64,000 bases of DNA from Microbacterium sp. MM2322 (GCF_964186585.1 NZ_OZ075067.1:1240001-1304000), one strand, 5' to 3'; shown: positions 26,256-36,787, counted from the first letter of the stretch. Notes: generated by a model from the sequence alone, not told the origin. Numbers and translations are program-made.

Positions 26256-27800
26256 ATGGTCACCAGCACCGTCGAGCAGCTCACCCCGACCCGGGTGAAG
26301 CTCCACATCACGGTCACCCCGGACGAGCTCAAGCCGAGCATCGCCCACGCGTACGAGCACATCGCGCAGGACGTGCAGATTCCGGGCTTCCGCAAGGGCA
26401 AGGTCCCCGCGCCGATCATCGATCAGCGCATCGGCCGCGAGGCCGTCCTCGAGCACGCCGTGAGCGAAGGCCTCGACGTGTTCTACCGCGAGGCCGTGAC
26501 GGCGAACGACGTGCGTATCGTCGGGCGTCCCGCCGCGGAGATCGTCGAGTGGCCGAGCACGAAGGACTTCTCCGGTGACCTCAAGGTCGAGGTCGAGGTG
26601 GATGTCCGCCCCGAGTTCGAGCTTCCTTCTTACGACGACATCACCATCGAGGTCGACGCCGTCGAGACCGATGAGGCCGCCGTCGACGCCGAGCTCGACA
26701 AGCTCCGGAGCCGTTTCGGCACGCTCGTGACGGTCGATCGTCCCGCCAAGGCCGGCGACTTCGTCGAGCTCGACCTCGTCGCCACGATCGACGGCGCCGA
26801 GATCGACCGTGCCGAGGGCGTGTCCTACGAGGTCGGCTCCGGTGAGCTCCTCGAGGGCATCGACGAGGCGGTCGACTCGCTCACCGCCGGTGAGGACACC
26901 ACGTTCCGTTCGAAGCTCGTCGGCGGCGACCACGCCGGTGAAGAGGCCGAGGTCGCCGTGACCGTCAAGGCCGTCAAGGAGCGCGAGCTCCCCGAGGCCG
27001 ACGACGACTTCGCGCAGGTCGCCTCCGAGTTCGACACCATCGGCGAGCTCCGCGAGAGCCTCGTCGAGCGCGTCTCCGAGCAGGCCGTGTTCACCCAGGG
27101 CTCCGCAGCGCGCGACAAGCTCGTCGACGCCCTCATCGAGAAGGCCGACATCCCCGTCCCCGCCAAGCTCGTCGAGGACGAGGTGCACACCCACCTCGAG
27201 GGCGAAGGCCGCCTCGAGGACGACGTTCACCGCGCCGAGGTCACCGAAGCGAGCGAGAAGCAGTTCCGCACGCAGATGATCCTCGACAAGATCGCCGAGA
27301 AGCACGAGGTCCAGGTCTCCCAGGAGGAGCTCACCCAGTACCTCATCCAGTCGTCGGCGCAGTACGGAATGTCCCCGCAGGACTTCGTCAACGCGCTTCA
27401 GGAGGGCAACCAGATCCCGATGATGGTCGGTGAAGTGGCCCGCAACAAGGCCCTCGCCGTCGCCCTCGGCAAGGTCAAGGTCGTCGACACCAACGGCAAG
27501 ACGGTCGACCTGGCCGGCTTCGCCGCCGAGGACGACGAGGCAGCCGATGAGGTCGCCGAGGCCGCGGACGAGAAGCCCGCCGCCACGAAGACCCCCGCGA
27601 AGAAGGCTCCCGCCAAGAAGCCGGCTGCGAAGAAGGCGGATGCCGCCGACGACGCTGAGGCAACGGACGAGAAGCCCGCGGCCAAGAAGGCGCCGGCGCG
27701 CAAGCCCGCGGCCAAGAAGGCCGACGCGGACACCGCTGAGGAGCCCGCGAAGAAGGCCCCCGCCAAGCGTGCCCCCAAGAAGGCCGCCGACAGCGAGTGA
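26256..27800 (+). CDS. tig: trigger factor (ribosome-associated chaperone and prolyl isomerase)
   Basis: The 514-residue chaperone binds the ribosome exit tunnel and shields nascent chains. The N-terminal ribosome-binding domain contains the signature [13 protein letters not shown] (residues 41-53), the FKBP-like isomerase domain lies near 155-240 ([31 protein letters not shown], read in parts) and the helical arm domain extends to about 430. A tail of about 80 residues built from Lys/Ala/Pro-rich units ([15 protein letters not shown]) follows; it is in frame and has normal base composition, and makes the protein longer than the usual 430-480 residues. The ATG at 26256 has AAGGAG 15 to 10 bases upstream. 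A strong terminator follows. Confidence 0.95.
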   Translation: MVTSTVEQLTPTRVKLHITVTPDELKPSIAHAYEHIAQDVQIPGFRKGKVPAPIIDQRIGREAVLEHAVSEGLDVFYREAVTANDVRIVGRPAAEIVEWPSTKDFSGDLKVEVEVDVRPEFELPSYDDITIEVDAVETDEAAVDAELDKLRSRFGTLVTVDRPAKAGDFVELDLVATIDGAEIDRAEGVSYEVGSGELLEGIDEAVDSLTAGEDTTFRSKLVGGDHAGEEAEVAVTVKAVKERELPEADDDFAQVASEFDTIGELRESLVERVSEQAVFTQGSAARDKLVDALIEKADIPVPAKLVEDEVHTHLEGEGRLEDDVHRAEVTEASEKQFRTQMILDKIAEKHEVQVSQEELTQYLIQSSAQYGMSPQDFVNALQEGNQIPMMVGEVARNKALAVALGKVKVVDTNGKTVDLAGFAAEDDEAADEVAEAADEKPAATKTPAKKAPAKKPAAKKADAADDAEATDEKPAAKKAPARKPAAKKADADTAEEPAKKAPAKRAPKKAADSE

Positions 27801-27804
27801 CCCT

Positions 27805-27849
27805 CGAAGAAGGGCGGCGGGTGCCTTCGGGCCCCGCCGCCCTTCTTCG
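27805..27849 (+). terminator. strong hairpin terminator after tig
   Basis: A 17-bp stem (CGAAGAAGGGCGGCGGG against its exact complement) with an 11-base loop begins five bases after the tig stop. It is followed by only a short T run, as is common in high-GC actinobacteria. Confidence 0.85.
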
Positions 27850-27939
27850 TTTCCGGACGCGTGCCACGATGCTCGGGCGAAGGATGCCGCCGATGGTATG
27901 CCCACGGCGAACACGGGCGAGACGCTCGGAACGCGCCAC

Positions 27940-27945
27940 TAGATT
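27940..27945 (+). promoter_or_regulatory. -10 box of the clpP1-clpP2 operon
   Basis: TAGATT lies 32 bases before the clpP1 ATG, leaving a 5' untranslated region with CCAGGAG as ribosome site. No ClgR-type operator could be recognised with confidence. Confidence 0.45.
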
Positions 27946-27977
27946 CGAAACACGAACACGAATCCAGGAGAGCATCC

Positions 27978-28562
27978 ATGGCTGAACCCCTTATGGCGAC
28001 CAGTGTCTTCGACCGGCTGCTGAAGGACCGAATCATCTGGCTCGGTTCCGAGGTGCGCGACGAGAACGCGAACGAGATCTGCGCCAAGATCCTGCTGCTC
28101 GCGGCCGAGGATTCCGAGAAGGACATCTACCTCTACATCAACTCGCCGGGTGGCTCGATCACCGCGGGTATGGCGATCTACGACACGATGCAGTTCGTCC
28201 CGAACGACATCGTCACGGTCGGCATCGGCATGGCCGCGTCGATGGGGCAGCTGCTGCTGACCAGCGGCACGAAGGGCAAGCGTTACATCACGCCCAACGC
28301 CCGTGTCCTGTTGCACCAGCCCCATGGTGGCTTCGGTGGCACCTCGAGCGACATCCAGACCCAGGCGCAGCTCATCGTCTCGATGAAGAACCGACTCGCG
28401 GAGATCACCTCGGCCCAGACCGGCAAGTCGGTCGAGCAGATCAACGCCGACGGTGACCGCGACCGCTGGTTCACCGCCGATGAGGCCCTCGAGTACGGCT
28501 TCGTCGACCACATCCGCGAGCACGCCGCCGACGTCACCGGTGGCGGCGGGACCGAGAACTGA
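27978..28562 (+). CDS. clpP1: ATP-dependent Clp protease proteolytic subunit 1
   Basis: This 194-residue serine protease has the catalytic Ser88 in GMAASMGQ, His113 in LLHQPHGG and Asp near residue 162-166. In actinobacteria ClpP1 and ClpP2 form two homo-heptameric rings that stack as a mixed tetradecamer and degrade substrates delivered by ClpX or ClpC1. The N-terminal [15 protein letters not shown] matches the ClpP1 branch; an internal ATG (MATSVF) could be the mature start. Ribosome site CCAGGAG precedes the ATG. ClpP2 follows 19 bases downstream. Confidence 0.95.
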   Translation: MAEPLMATSVFDRLLKDRIIWLGSEVRDENANEICAKILLLAAEDSEKDIYLYINSPGGSITAGMAIYDTMQFVPNDIVTVGIGMAASMGQLLLTSGTKGKRYITPNARVLLHQPHGGFGGTSSDIQTQAQLIVSMKNRLAEITSAQTGKSVEQINADGDRDRWFTADEALEYGFVDHIREHAADVTGGGGTEN

Positions 28563-28581
28563 GCGTCCGGAGGACAGACGA

Positions 28582-29247
28582 ATGAACACCCCCACTTTCG
28601 GTCGCCCTCAGGGCGACATGATGCCCTCGAGCCGGTACATCCTGCCGCAGTTCGAAGAGCGCACCGCTTACGGCTACAAGCGCCAGGACCCGTACAACAA
28701 GCTGTTCGAAGACCGCGTGATCTTCCTCGGCGTGCAGGTCGACGATGCATCGGCCGATGACGTGATGGCACAGTTGCTGGTCCTCGAATCGATGGACCCC
28801 GACCGCGACATCATCATGTACATCAACTCGCCTGGTGGCTCCTTCACCGCCATGACCGCGATCTACGACACCATGCAGTACATCTCGCCCCAGGTGTCGA
28901 CGGTCGTGCTCGGTCAGGCGGCTTCGGCGGCATCCGTTCTGCTCGCCGCAGGTGCTCCCGGCAAGCGTCTCGCACTGCCCAACGCCCGCATCCTGATGCA
29001 CCAGCCCGCCGTCGGCGAGTCCGGACATGGGCAGGCGTCCGACATCGAGATCCAGGCGGCGGAGATCCTCCGCATGCGCAACTGGCTCGAGGAGACGATG
29101 GCGCACCACTCGAACCGGTCGGTCGAGCAGGTCAACAAGGACATCGACCGCGACAAGATCCTCTCCGCCCACGAGGCGCTGGAGTACGGTCTCGTCGACC
29201 AGGTCCTCACCTCGCGAAAGCGCACTCCGGCCGCCATCACGGCCTGA
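28582..29247 (+). CDS. clpP2: ATP-dependent Clp protease proteolytic subunit 2
   Basis: The 221-residue partner subunit has catalytic Ser115 in GQAASAAS, His140 in LMHQPAVG and Asp in DIDRDK. The first ~25 residues (GDMMPSSRYILPQFEER) are a removable propeptide typical of ClpP2. In mycobacteria ClpX docks on the ClpP2 ring. The ATG at 28582 follows GGAGG at a good distance and lies in the same operon as clpP1. A hairpin separates it from clpX, which has its own promoter. Confidence 0.95.
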   Translation: MNTPTFGRPQGDMMPSSRYILPQFEERTAYGYKRQDPYNKLFEDRVIFLGVQVDDASADDVMAQLLVLESMDPDRDIIMYINSPGGSFTAMTAIYDTMQYISPQVSTVVLGQAASAASVLLAAGAPGKRLALPNARILMHQPAVGESGHGQASDIEIQAAEILRMRNWLEETMAHHSNRSVEQVNKDIDRDKILSAHEALEYGLVDQVLTSRKRTPAAITA

Positions 29248-29258
29248 TGCTCGAAGCC

Positions 29259-29288
29259 GATGCCCCGCCGATCCGTCGGCGGGGCATC
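29259..29288 (+). terminator. hairpin between clpP2 and clpX
   Basis: A 13-bp perfect stem (GATGCCCCGCCGA with its complement) closes on a four-base loop, 11 bases after the clpP2 stop. There is no U-tract, so it may attenuate rather than stop transcription into clpX. Confidence 0.65.
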
Positions 29289-29335
29289 GTCGTCCACACT
29301 CGCGTCGCAATCCACCCCGCGTCGAGATCTGCGAT

Positions 29336-29341
29336 TAGGCT
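29336..29341 (+). promoter_or_regulatory. -10 box of clpX
   Basis: TAGGCT lies 33 bases upstream of the clpX ATG, downstream of the clpP2 hairpin; a purine-rich GAGGGGG precedes the start codon. This indicates clpX can be transcribed independently of clpP1-clpP2. Confidence 0.5.
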
Positions 29342-29374
29342 CGACTCCACCGTACGAATCCTGAGGGGGACACC

Positions 29375-30643
<1,269 letters not shown>

Positions 30644-30653
30644 CGCCCATTCA

Positions 30654-30701
30654 CGAAACGAAGGGCGCCGCCTCCGGAGGGAAACGGCGCCCTTCGTTTC
30701 G
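30654..30701. terminator. bidirectional terminator between clpX and the M3 peptidase
   Basis: CGAAACGAAGGGCGCCG pairs perfectly with CGGCGCCCTTCGTTTCG around a 14-base loop (17-bp stem). It sits between two convergent genes and has A-rich and T-rich flanks suited to stopping transcription from both sides. Confidence 0.85.
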
Positions 30702-30706
30702 TGGCG

Positions 30707-32764
30707 TCAGCCGGTGAGACCGCGTCGCTCGAGGAGCGGCTCGATGCGCGCATCGCGGCCACGGAAGTCGCGGTAGGCCTCGAGCGGGTCCTTCGACCCG
30801 CCGACGCCCAGAAGGCGCTGCCGGAATCGATCTCCGTTCTCTCGGGTCAGGCCGCCGTTCTCGCGGAACCATTCGACGGTGTCGGCGTCGAGGACCTCGC
30901 TCCAGATGTAGGAGTAGTACCCGGCGCTGTACCCGCCCGAGAAGATGTGGGCGAAGTACGTCGATGAGTAGCGCGTCGGCACCGCCGGGTTGTCGAGGCC
31001 GATGTCGGAGAGCGCGGTCGCCTCGAAGGCGTCGACATCGATCCCGCCGGCCGTGTCCTCCGAGTCGAGGCTGTGCCACGCCTGGTCGATCCAGGATGCA
31101 GCGAGGTATTCGCTGGTGGCGAAGCCCTGGTTGAAGGCCTCCGACTCGCGGAGCTTCTCGACCACCTCGGCGGGGAGCGGCTCGTCGGTGTCGATGTGGC
31201 GGGCGTATGCCGCGAGCACTTCGGGCCAGAAGATCCACATTTCGTTGACCTGGCTCGGAAACTCCACGAAGTCGCGGAAGACCGATGTGCCGGCGAAGTG
31301 CGGGTAGGTGACCGTGGCGAACAGCCCATGCAGCGCGTGGCCGAACTCGTGGAAGAGCGTCGTCACCTCGTCCAGGGTCAGAAGCGTCGGGCTGCCGGGG
31401 GCGGGCTGCGGAACGTTGAGGTTGTTGACGACGATGGGTGCCGTGCCGCGGAGGGTGGACTGCGACACGATCGAGTTCATCCACGCGCCGCCCCGCTTGG
31501 AGTCGCGGGTGTAGAGGTCGAGGATGTAGAGCCCGAGGTGCGAGCCGTCTTCGTTCCGGACCTCGAAGACGCGAGCACCGGGGTGGTAGGCGGGCAGATC
31601 GGCGCGCTCGGTGAACGTGATCCCGTAGAGATCGGTGGCGGCCCGGAACACACCGTCGATCAGGACGCGCTCCGCCTCGAACCAGGGGCGCAGTGCCGTG
31701 CGGTCGAGGTCGTAGCGGGCCGCCCGCACGCGCTCCGTGTAGAACGCCCAGTCGTGCGCCTCGAGGGTGAACGCGGCGTCGTCGGCGTCGATGATCTCCT
31801 GCAGTGCGGCTTGCTCCTGGCGTGCATTCGCCGCTGCGGGGACGGCAAGGCGACGGAGGAGCGCCTGCACAGCCTCCGGGGATCCCGCCGTCTCGTCGGC
31901 CGTGACGTACGCCGCGTGCGAGTCGTAGCCGAGAACGCGCGCCCGCTCGGACCGGAGCCGGACGATCTCGGTGAGGACTTCGCGGTTGTCGTTGTCGTTG
32001 CCGCGGCGGCCGCGCGAACGGGATGCTGTCATGAGGCGTTCGCGGCTCGTCCGAGACGTGAGCGACGACAGGTACGGGTGTCCCGTGAAGAGGGTCAGCG
32101 TAACGACGTACTTCCCGTCGAGGCCACGATCCGACGCGTTGCGGGCAGCCGCGGAGAGCTCGCCTTCGGTGAGCCCGTCGAGCTCGGCGGCGTCGTCGAA
32201 GACGACGGCGAGGTCGTTCGTGTCGGCCAGCAGGTTCTTCTCGAACGTCGTCGTGAGCATCGACAGCTGCTGGTTGAGTTCGGTGAGGACGGTTTTGTCG
32301 GAGTCGTCGAGTCCGGCACCGGCGTTGGTCATCTCCCGGTAGGTGCGCTCGACGAGGTAGCGGTCTTCGCCTTCGAGTCCGAGTTCGCCGAGGCGGGCGA
32401 AGACGTCTGCGACGCGGGTGTAGAGGCGCGAATCGAGTGTCACGGCGTCGTGGTGTGCGGCCATGAGGGGTGCGAGCTTCTCGTCGATCTCCTGGATCGC
32501 GGCCGTCGCATCGGCGGAGCTCACCGTGTAGAAGGTGCGTGCGATGCGTCCCAGAGCCTCCCCGGAGCGTTCGAGGGCCACGAGCGTGTTCTCGAACGTC
32601 GGGGCCGCTGTCTCGGTCGCGATCTGCTCGATCTCCGCCCGATGCTCGGCGAACGCCTGCTCGAACGCCGGCAGGTAATGCTCCGGCCGGATGCTCGGGT
32701 AGTCGGGTAGGTCGAACGGGAGGGGGGTAGGGGAGAGGAGCGGGTTCAGAGCGGCATCCGTCAT
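30707..32764 (-). CDS. dcp: M3-family zinc metallopeptidase (peptidyl-dipeptidase Dcp-like)
   Basis: This 685-residue enzyme has the M3 signature [13 protein letters not shown] (HExGH zinc motif near residue 465) and the downstream third ligand region in FPSQVNEMW, with the substrate-binding [18 protein letters not shown] block near the C-terminus. It has no signal peptide, so it should cleave peptides in the cytoplasm, plausibly products of the neighbouring Clp protease. Dcp and oligopeptidase A are both possible; length and the YSAGYYSY block favour Dcp. The ATG at 32764 lies exactly six bases after TACGCT (32771-32776, this strand), a leaderless promoter; the longer open frame runs into the opposite-strand regulator and is rejected. 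Confidence 0.92.
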   Translation of the reverse strand: MTDAALNPLLSPTPLPFDLPDYPSIRPEHYLPAFEQAFAEHRAEIEQIATETAAPTFENTLVALERSGEALGRIARTFYTVSSADATAAIQEIDEKLAPLMAAHHDAVTLDSRLYTRVADVFARLGELGLEGEDRYLVERTYREMTNAGAGLDDSDKTVLTELNQQLSMLTTTFEKNLLADTNDLAVVFDDAAELDGLTEGELSAAARNASDRGLDGKYVVTLTLFTGHPYLSSLTSRTSRERLMTASRSRGRRGNDNDNREVLTEIVRLRSERARVLGYDSHAAYVTADETAGSPEAVQALLRRLAVPAAANARQEQAALQEIIDADDAAFTLEAHDWAFYTERVRAARYDLDRTALRPWFEAERVLIDGVFRAATDLYGITFTERADLPAYHPGARVFEVRNEDGSHLGLYILDLYTRDSKRGGAWMNSIVSQSTLRGTAPIVVNNLNVPQPAPGSPTLLTLDEVTTLFHEFGHALHGLFATVTYPHFAGTSVFRDFVEFPSQVNEMWIFWPEVLAAYARHIDTDEPLPAEVVEKLRESEAFNQGFATSEYLAASWIDQAWHSLDSEDTAGGIDVDAFEATALSDIGLDNPAVPTRYSSTYFAHIFSGGYSAGYYSYIWSEVLDADTVEWFRENGGLTRENGDRFRQRLLGVGGSKDPLEAYRDFRGRDARIEPLLERRGLTG

Positions 32765-32811
32765 CGTCCCAGCGTACGTCGCCCGCGAATCGGTCAGCGC
32801 GCGATCACAAA

Positions 32812-32859
32812 TGCAAAGGAAACCTTGCAAAGAAGTAGTTGCAAAGGTATCTTTGGAGT
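32812..32859 (+). promoter_or_regulatory. leaderless promoter with three 14-bp operator-like repeats
   Basis: TGCAAAG recurs at 32812, 32826 and 32840, exactly 14 bases apart, in the units TGCAAAGGAAACCT, TGCAAAGAAGTAGT and TGCAAAGGTATCTT. The second copy contains the -35 box TTGCAA (32825-32830); 17 bases later is the -10 box TATCTT (32848-32853), and six bases after that is the ATG. CAAAG and CTTTG also form an inverted repeat over the -10 box. A-rich repeats stand out from the high-GC surroundings. Autoregulation by the downstream ArsR-like protein is the simplest reading. Confidence 0.65.
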
Positions 32860-33462
32860 ATGACCGAACTTCCGGAGCGGCGCGAGGACCGCAAGATGGA
32901 TGCCGGCGCACTCCGCGCCCTGGCGCATCCGCTGCGCGTGCAACTCTTCGACATCCTGTCGCAGTACGGGCCGCAGACGGCGAGCTCACTCGCGGAGCGG
33001 ACCGGGGAGTCCTCCGGCTCGACCAGCTACCACCTGCGCGCCCTGGCGAAGCAGGAGTTGATCCGAGAGATCCCCGGGCGCGGCTCGGCGCGTGAGCGCT
33101 GGTGGGAGCGCGCCGACCGGGCTGTCTCGTTCGACAGCCCTGAGGCGCTGGCGACACCATCGGGCAAAGCCGCGACGCAGCTGATCATGAACGAGTTCCT
33201 CGGCCGCCGGCAGCAGCAGCTCATGCGCCACGTGAGTGAGCAGATTGCTGCGGCCGACCACGCCGACGACGGCACGTCCTCGATCACGACCGCCCACATC
33301 CACCTCACGCCCGACCAGGCGAAGGACTTGATCGGACGCCTGTCCGTCATCGTCGACGAGGTCGTCGCCGGCGCGCGTGGTCACGAGCAAGAACCCGATC
33401 GATCGCCGTTCACCGTGAGGGTGGACGTATTCGCACTACCCGAGGACGGAGACGCACGATGA
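32860..33462 (+). CDS. ArsR-like winged-helix transcriptional regulator
   Basis: The 200-residue protein opens with a winged-helix domain of the ArsR/HTH_20 type (ALRALAHPLRVQLFDILSQYGPQTASSLAERTG; recognition helix SSGSTSYHLRALAKQELI). It lacks the metal-binding Cys motifs of arsenic or zinc sensors. The C-terminal part (DEVVAGARGHEQEPDRSPFTVRV) is of a type often found next to MFS transporters, none of which is present here. The ATG at 32860 sits six bases after the -10 box, so the transcript is leaderless; GGAG directly before the ATG is too close to act as a ribosome site. The stop overlaps the next small gene (ATGA). Confidence 0.88.
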   Translation: MTELPERREDRKMDAGALRALAHPLRVQLFDILSQYGPQTASSLAERTGESSGSTSYHLRALAKQELIREIPGRGSARERWWERADRAVSFDSPEALATPSGKAATQLIMNEFLGRRQQQLMRHVSEQIAAADHADDGTSSITTAHIHLTPDQAKDLIGRLSVIVDEVVAGARGHEQEPDRSPFTVRVDVFALPEDGDAR

Positions 33463-33674
33463 CCACCATCACGATCCCCACGCTGGACGTCAGCGCACGC
33501 CCGACCCGCCTGGAGGTTGCTCTGTGGGCTGCCGCCGCATTCGTCCAGCATGCCGTCGCAGCCAGGGTGCTCCGTCGTGCCGGGCGCTCGATCGTCCGCT
33601 CAGCGGCGACCGCGCACGCCGACGCGACACGCGCGCACGTGCTGGCTCACCTGGCGAGTCACCCCGGGTTCTGA
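33459..33674 (+). CDS. small protein of unknown function coupled to the ArsR-like gene
   Basis: I do not recognise this 71-residue protein. It has a central amphipathic Ala/Val-rich helix (VALWAAAAFVQHAVAARVLRR) and a basic, Ala/His-rich C-terminus (AHADATRAHVLAHLASHPGF). Its start overlaps the regulator stop by ATGA, which supports translation. It may be membrane-peripheral or a cofactor of the regulator. It ends inside a short palindrome that carries the stop codons of both convergent genes. Confidence 0.6.
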   Translation: MTTITIPTLDVSARPTRLEVALWAAAAFVQHAVAARVLRRAGRSIVRSAATAHADATRAHVLAHLASHPGF

Positions 33675-33685
33675 GTCCGACTCAG
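33671..33685. terminator. short palindrome between convergent genes
   Basis: CTGAGTC-C-GACTCAG is a perfect 7-bp inverted repeat carrying the TGA of the plus gene and the TGA of the minus gene. With only a one-base centre it can form a cruciform or a hairpin with a shortened stem; its role as a terminator is uncertain. Confidence 0.35.
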
Positions 33686-33930
33686 GACATCCCGTCGTCG
33701 TCCAAGTGTCCGACGACGACCTCTCCGTCACGGTCGACCCGGACGACGACGCCGGTGTCGAGTTCGGCGACGGGGCGTCCCTCGAGCCAGGTCAACGTCC
33801 AGCGCGGACGGGGCTGACCGAGAGGATCCTGATCGATCGATGCGTCGACCGCCGCGATCTGTTCGCGGAGGATCTCCGGCACAGCAGCCGGCGGCTGATC
33901 TCCGCTGGTCCATCGTGTTCCGAGCTGCAT
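33682..33930 (-). CDS. small conserved-type protein downstream of valS
   Basis: This 82-residue protein is not one I can name. It is soluble, with an N-terminal MQLGTRWTSGDQPPAAVPE and a beta-rich C-terminal half (WTLTWLEGRPVAELDTGVVVRVDRDGEVV, read in blocks). Its ATG lies one base after the valS stop, so it is the second gene of the valS operon and probably translated by re-initiation. Position suggests a housekeeping accessory role, but nothing in the sequence gives function. Confidence 0.65.
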   Translation of the reverse strand: MQLGTRWTSGDQPPAAVPEILREQIAAVDASIDQDPLGQPRPRWTLTWLEGRPVAELDTGVVVRVDRDGEVVVGHLDDDGMS

Positions 33931-33931
33931 G

Positions 33932-36508
33932 TCAGGCCTCCTGCGGGGTGAGGACGATGTCGCTGACCGACACGGCATCTCCGGGGGTGTACGACACCTG
34001 CGCGATGCGTCCCACTGCCGCGAGGTCGCCCTCCGCCGAGCGGATCGCGTCGAGTGCAGCCTCCGGCCCGGTGATCGTGAGCGAGTCGACCGGCGTCTTC
34101 TGCGAGGCCTTCGCTTCGGTCTTCGCACGCCGCACCGAGATGAGCGCTTCGCCGACTGTGCGGAGCACGGCGGGGTCGCCGTCGATGCCCACCGGTTCGG
34201 GCCACGCAGTGGTGTGCACAGAACCCTCTTCGAACCACGACCACGCTTCTTCTGCCGCGAACGACAGGACGGGGGCCAGCAGGCGGAGCAGTGTCGACAG
34301 CGCCATCCGGAGTGCGAGAGCAGCCGACGCCTGGCCCGAATCCGCCTGGTTGTAGGCGCGTTCCTTCACGAGTTCGAGGTAGTCGTCGCAGAACGTCCAG
34401 AAGAACGACTCGGTGATCTCGAGGGCGCGCGCGTGGTCGAACGCGTCGAATGCCTTCGTCGCGTCGCGGACCACCTGGTCGAGGGTCGCCAGCATCGACG
34501 CGTCGAGAGCGTGCGTGATGCGAGCGCCCTCGGGGACGGGGAACGACAGCACGAACTTCGCCGCGTTGAGGACCTTGATCGCCAGGCGGCGACCGATCTT
34601 CACCTGCGTCGGGTTCTGCGGGTCGAAGGCGGCGTCGGCGCCGAGCCGGCTCGAGGCCGCCCAATACCGCACGGCATCCGTCCCGTGCGCGTCGAGGATG
34701 TCGGCGGGCGTCACGACGTTGCCCTTCGACTTCGACATCTTCTTGCGGTCGGGGTCGACGATGAAGCCCGAGATGGAGGCATCCGTCCACGGCGCGCGGC
34801 CGTCCTCGAGAACCGAACGCACCATGGTCGAGAACAGCCACGTGCGGATGATGTCCTGGCCCTGGGGGCGCACGTCGAACGGAGCGACGAGGTTCCAGAG
34901 TTCGTCGTCGCGCTGCCAGCCGCCGGCGAGCTGCGGGGTCAGCGAGGACGTCGCCCAGGTGTCGAAGATGTCGCGCTCGGCGTCGAAGCCGCCCGCCACG
35001 CCGCGCTGATCCTCGGTGTAGCCGTCGGGCACGTCGGTGGTGGGGTCGACGGGGAGGCGGGACACGTCGGGGGTGAGCACGCGGTCGTAGTCGCGGTCGC
35101 CGTTCTCGTCGAGCCCGTACCAGACCGGGATCGGCACGCCGAAGAAGCGCTGCCGCGACACCAGCCAGTCGCCGGTGAGGCCGTTGGTCCAGTTCTCGTA
35201 TCGCACCCGCATGAAGTCGGGGTGCCACCCCATGCCGCGACCCATCTCGATGAGCTTCTCGCGGAGGTCCGCATCGCGCGCGCCATTGCGGAGGTACCAC
35301 TGGCGGGTCGAGACGATCTCGAGCGGCCGGTCGCCCTTCTCGTAGAACTTCACCGGGTGGGTGAACGGCTTCGAGACCTCGAGCAGCTCGCCGGATTCCT
35401 CGAGCAGCTCGGCGATGCGCTTCTTGGCGCTGAAGACGGTCTTGCCGGCGAGTTCCGCATAGGCCGCCTTCGCGGCATCCGTCACGAGCACGTCGGGAGC
35501 CTCATCGATGATGCGACCGTCGCGGCCGAGGATCGTACGGTTCGGAAGGTCGAGCTCGCGCCACCAGATGATGTCGGTCACGTCGCCGAAGGTGCAGATC
35601 ATGGCGATGCCCGTGCCCTTGTCCTTCACCGCGAGCGGGTGGGCGAGGACGGGCACCTCGACGTCGAAGAGGGGGGTGCGCACCGTGGTGCCGAAGTACG
35701 GCTGGTAGCGCTCGTCGTCGGGGTTCGCGACGAGGGCCACGCAGGCGGCCAGCAGCTCGGGCCGGGTCGTCTCGATGTGGATGTCGCCGGAGCCGTCGCT
35801 CTTGTGGAAGGCGACGCGGTGGTACGACGCCTGCTGCTCGCGGTCCTCGAGTTCGGCCTGCGCGATCGCGGAGCGGAAGTCGATGTCCCAGAGCGTCGGC
35901 GCCATGGCCTGATACGCCTCGCCACGGTCGAGGTTGCGGAGGAAGGCGAGCTGGCTCGTGCGGATCGTGTCGTCGGAGATCGTCCGGTAGGTCTGCGTCC
36001 AGTCGACCGAGAGGCCGAGCTTGCGGAACAGGTCCTCGAACTGCTTCTCGTCCTCGAGGGTCAGCTCCTCGCAGAGCTCGATGAAGTTGCGGCGGCTGAT
36101 CGGCACCTGATCGGCCGGCTTCAGGCTCTTCGCGTCGCCGCGGAACGGCGGCGTGAAATCGGGGTCGTAGGGGAGCGAGGTGTCGCACCGCACGCCGTAG
36201 TAGTTCTGCACGCGACGCTCGGTCGGCAGGCCGTTGTCGTCCCAGCCCATCGGGTAGAACACGGTCTTGCCGCGCATGCGCTCGTAGCGCACCTTGACGT
36301 CGGTGTGTGTGTAGCTGAACACGTGCCCGATGTGGAGCGACCCGGATGCCGTCGGGGGAGGCGTGTCGATCGAGAAGACGCCCGCGCGGCCCTTGGCTTT
36401 GGCCGCGTTGCGGTCGAACAGGTACGTGCCGGCGTCAGACCACGCGGCATCCCACTTCTGCTCGAGGCCTTCCAGGGCGGGCTTGTCGGGAATGTGCGCG
36501 TTCGTCAT
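33932..36508 (-). CDS. valS: valyl-tRNA synthetase
   Basis: The 858-residue class I synthetase charges tRNA-Val. The HIGH motif is at residues 59-62 in TASGSLHIGHVFSYTH, the KMSKS motif near 588-593 (RKKMSKSKGN), and the editing CP1 insertion lies between (TTRPELLAACVALVANP). The anticodon-binding helical domain covers about 650-800. The length is near that of the shorter ValS form seen in some actinobacteria and lacks a long C-terminal coiled coil. The ATG at 36508 has AGGAGC upstream; TAGACT at 36571-36576 (this strand) is the likely -10 box. No T-box could be found in its leader. Confidence 0.95.
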   Translation of the reverse strand: MTNAHIPDKPALEGLEQKWDAAWSDAGTYLFDRNAAKAKGRAGVFSIDTPPPTASGSLHIGHVFSYTHTDVKVRYERMRGKTVFYPMGWDDNGLPTERRVQNYYGVRCDTSLPYDPDFTPPFRGDAKSLKPADQVPISRRNFIELCEELTLEDEKQFEDLFRKLGLSVDWTQTYRTISDDTIRTSQLAFLRNLDRGEAYQAMAPTLWDIDFRSAIAQAELEDREQQASYHRVAFHKSDGSGDIHIETTRPELLAACVALVANPDDERYQPYFGTTVRTPLFDVEVPVLAHPLAVKDKGTGIAMICTFGDVTDIIWWRELDLPNRTILGRDGRIIDEAPDVLVTDAAKAAYAELAGKTVFSAKKRIAELLEESGELLEVSKPFTHPVKFYEKGDRPLEIVSTRQWYLRNGARDADLREKLIEMGRGMGWHPDFMRVRYENWTNGLTGDWLVSRQRFFGVPIPVWYGLDENGDRDYDRVLTPDVSRLPVDPTTDVPDGYTEDQRGVAGGFDAERDIFDTWATSSLTPQLAGGWQRDDELWNLVAPFDVRPQGQDIIRTWLFSTMVRSVLEDGRAPWTDASISGFIVDPDRKKMSKSKGNVVTPADILDAHGTDAVRYWAASSRLGADAAFDPQNPTQVKIGRRLAIKVLNAAKFVLSFPVPEGARITHALDASMLATLDQVVRDATKAFDAFDHARALEITESFFWTFCDDYLELVKERAYNQADSGQASAALALRMALSTLLRLLAPVLSFAAEEAWSWFEEGSVHTTAWPEPVGIDGDPAVLRTVGEALISVRRAKTEAKASQKTPVDSLTITGPEAALDAIRSAEGDLAAVGRIAQVSYTPGDAVSVSDIVLTPQEA

Positions 36509-36570
36509 GGTGATGCTCCTCGAGCGATATGTGCGGCACTGTGTGAGCGTGCCTGAGTGTGGGTGGCAGA

Positions 36571-36576
36571 CAGTCT
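36571..36576 (-). promoter_or_regulatory. -10 box of valS
   Basis: TAGACT on the minus strand, about 60 bases before the valS ATG. The resulting leader of roughly 55 bases carries no recognisable T-box. Confidence 0.45.
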
Positions 36577-36612
36577 ACCGCCGGGGTGCTGGTGGGACCG
36601 AGGCGCGACGCG

Positions 36613-36697
36613 GCTTCGCGAGGAGATGGAGGTTCCCGAGGAGCGGATGCCGGGATCCGGCCCTCGGGACGCGTCATCTCCTCGCGAAGCGACGCGC
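36613..36697. repeat. nested palindromic element, copy 1
   Basis: An 85-base element nearly identical to that at 37623-37708 and in the same orientation. It contains three nested inverted repeats: outer 16-bp arms GCTTCGCGAGGAGATG and CATCTCCTCGCGAAGC, middle 8-bp arms TCCCGAGG and CCTCGGGA, and an inner GCCGG-GAT-CCGGC. It lies in the 279-base gap between divergent valS and the DUF559 gene. Resembles REP/BIME or miniature inverted-repeat elements. It could fold into a long hairpin in RNA or a cruciform in DNA. Confidence 0.9.
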
Positions 36698-36787
36698 GGC
36701 CTCCTCCCGGGCGGATGGGTCGGTCTGTCTGTGCACACCGTCCCGCCGTGCGCGCCGCAGGAAGGTCGGGGCGCCCAGGCTGTGCGG

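Noticed and set aside
32765..33160. N-terminal extension of the M3 peptidase
   Set aside because: It overlaps the ArsR-like gene and its promoter; the ATG at 32764 has TACGCT six bases upstream.
33929..36556. 875-codon open frame antisense to valS
   Set aside because: It mirrors the whole valS gene, has no ribosome site or recognisable domain, and arises because high third-position GC removes stops from the opposite strand.
36509..36570. possible T-box in the valS leader
   Set aside because: No GGTGG/T-box core or specifier-like arrangement is visible.
36557..36787. 77-codon N-terminal extension of the DUF559 gene
   Set aside because: It would be translated through palindrome copy 1, and the ATG at 36788 has a near-consensus leaderless promoter.
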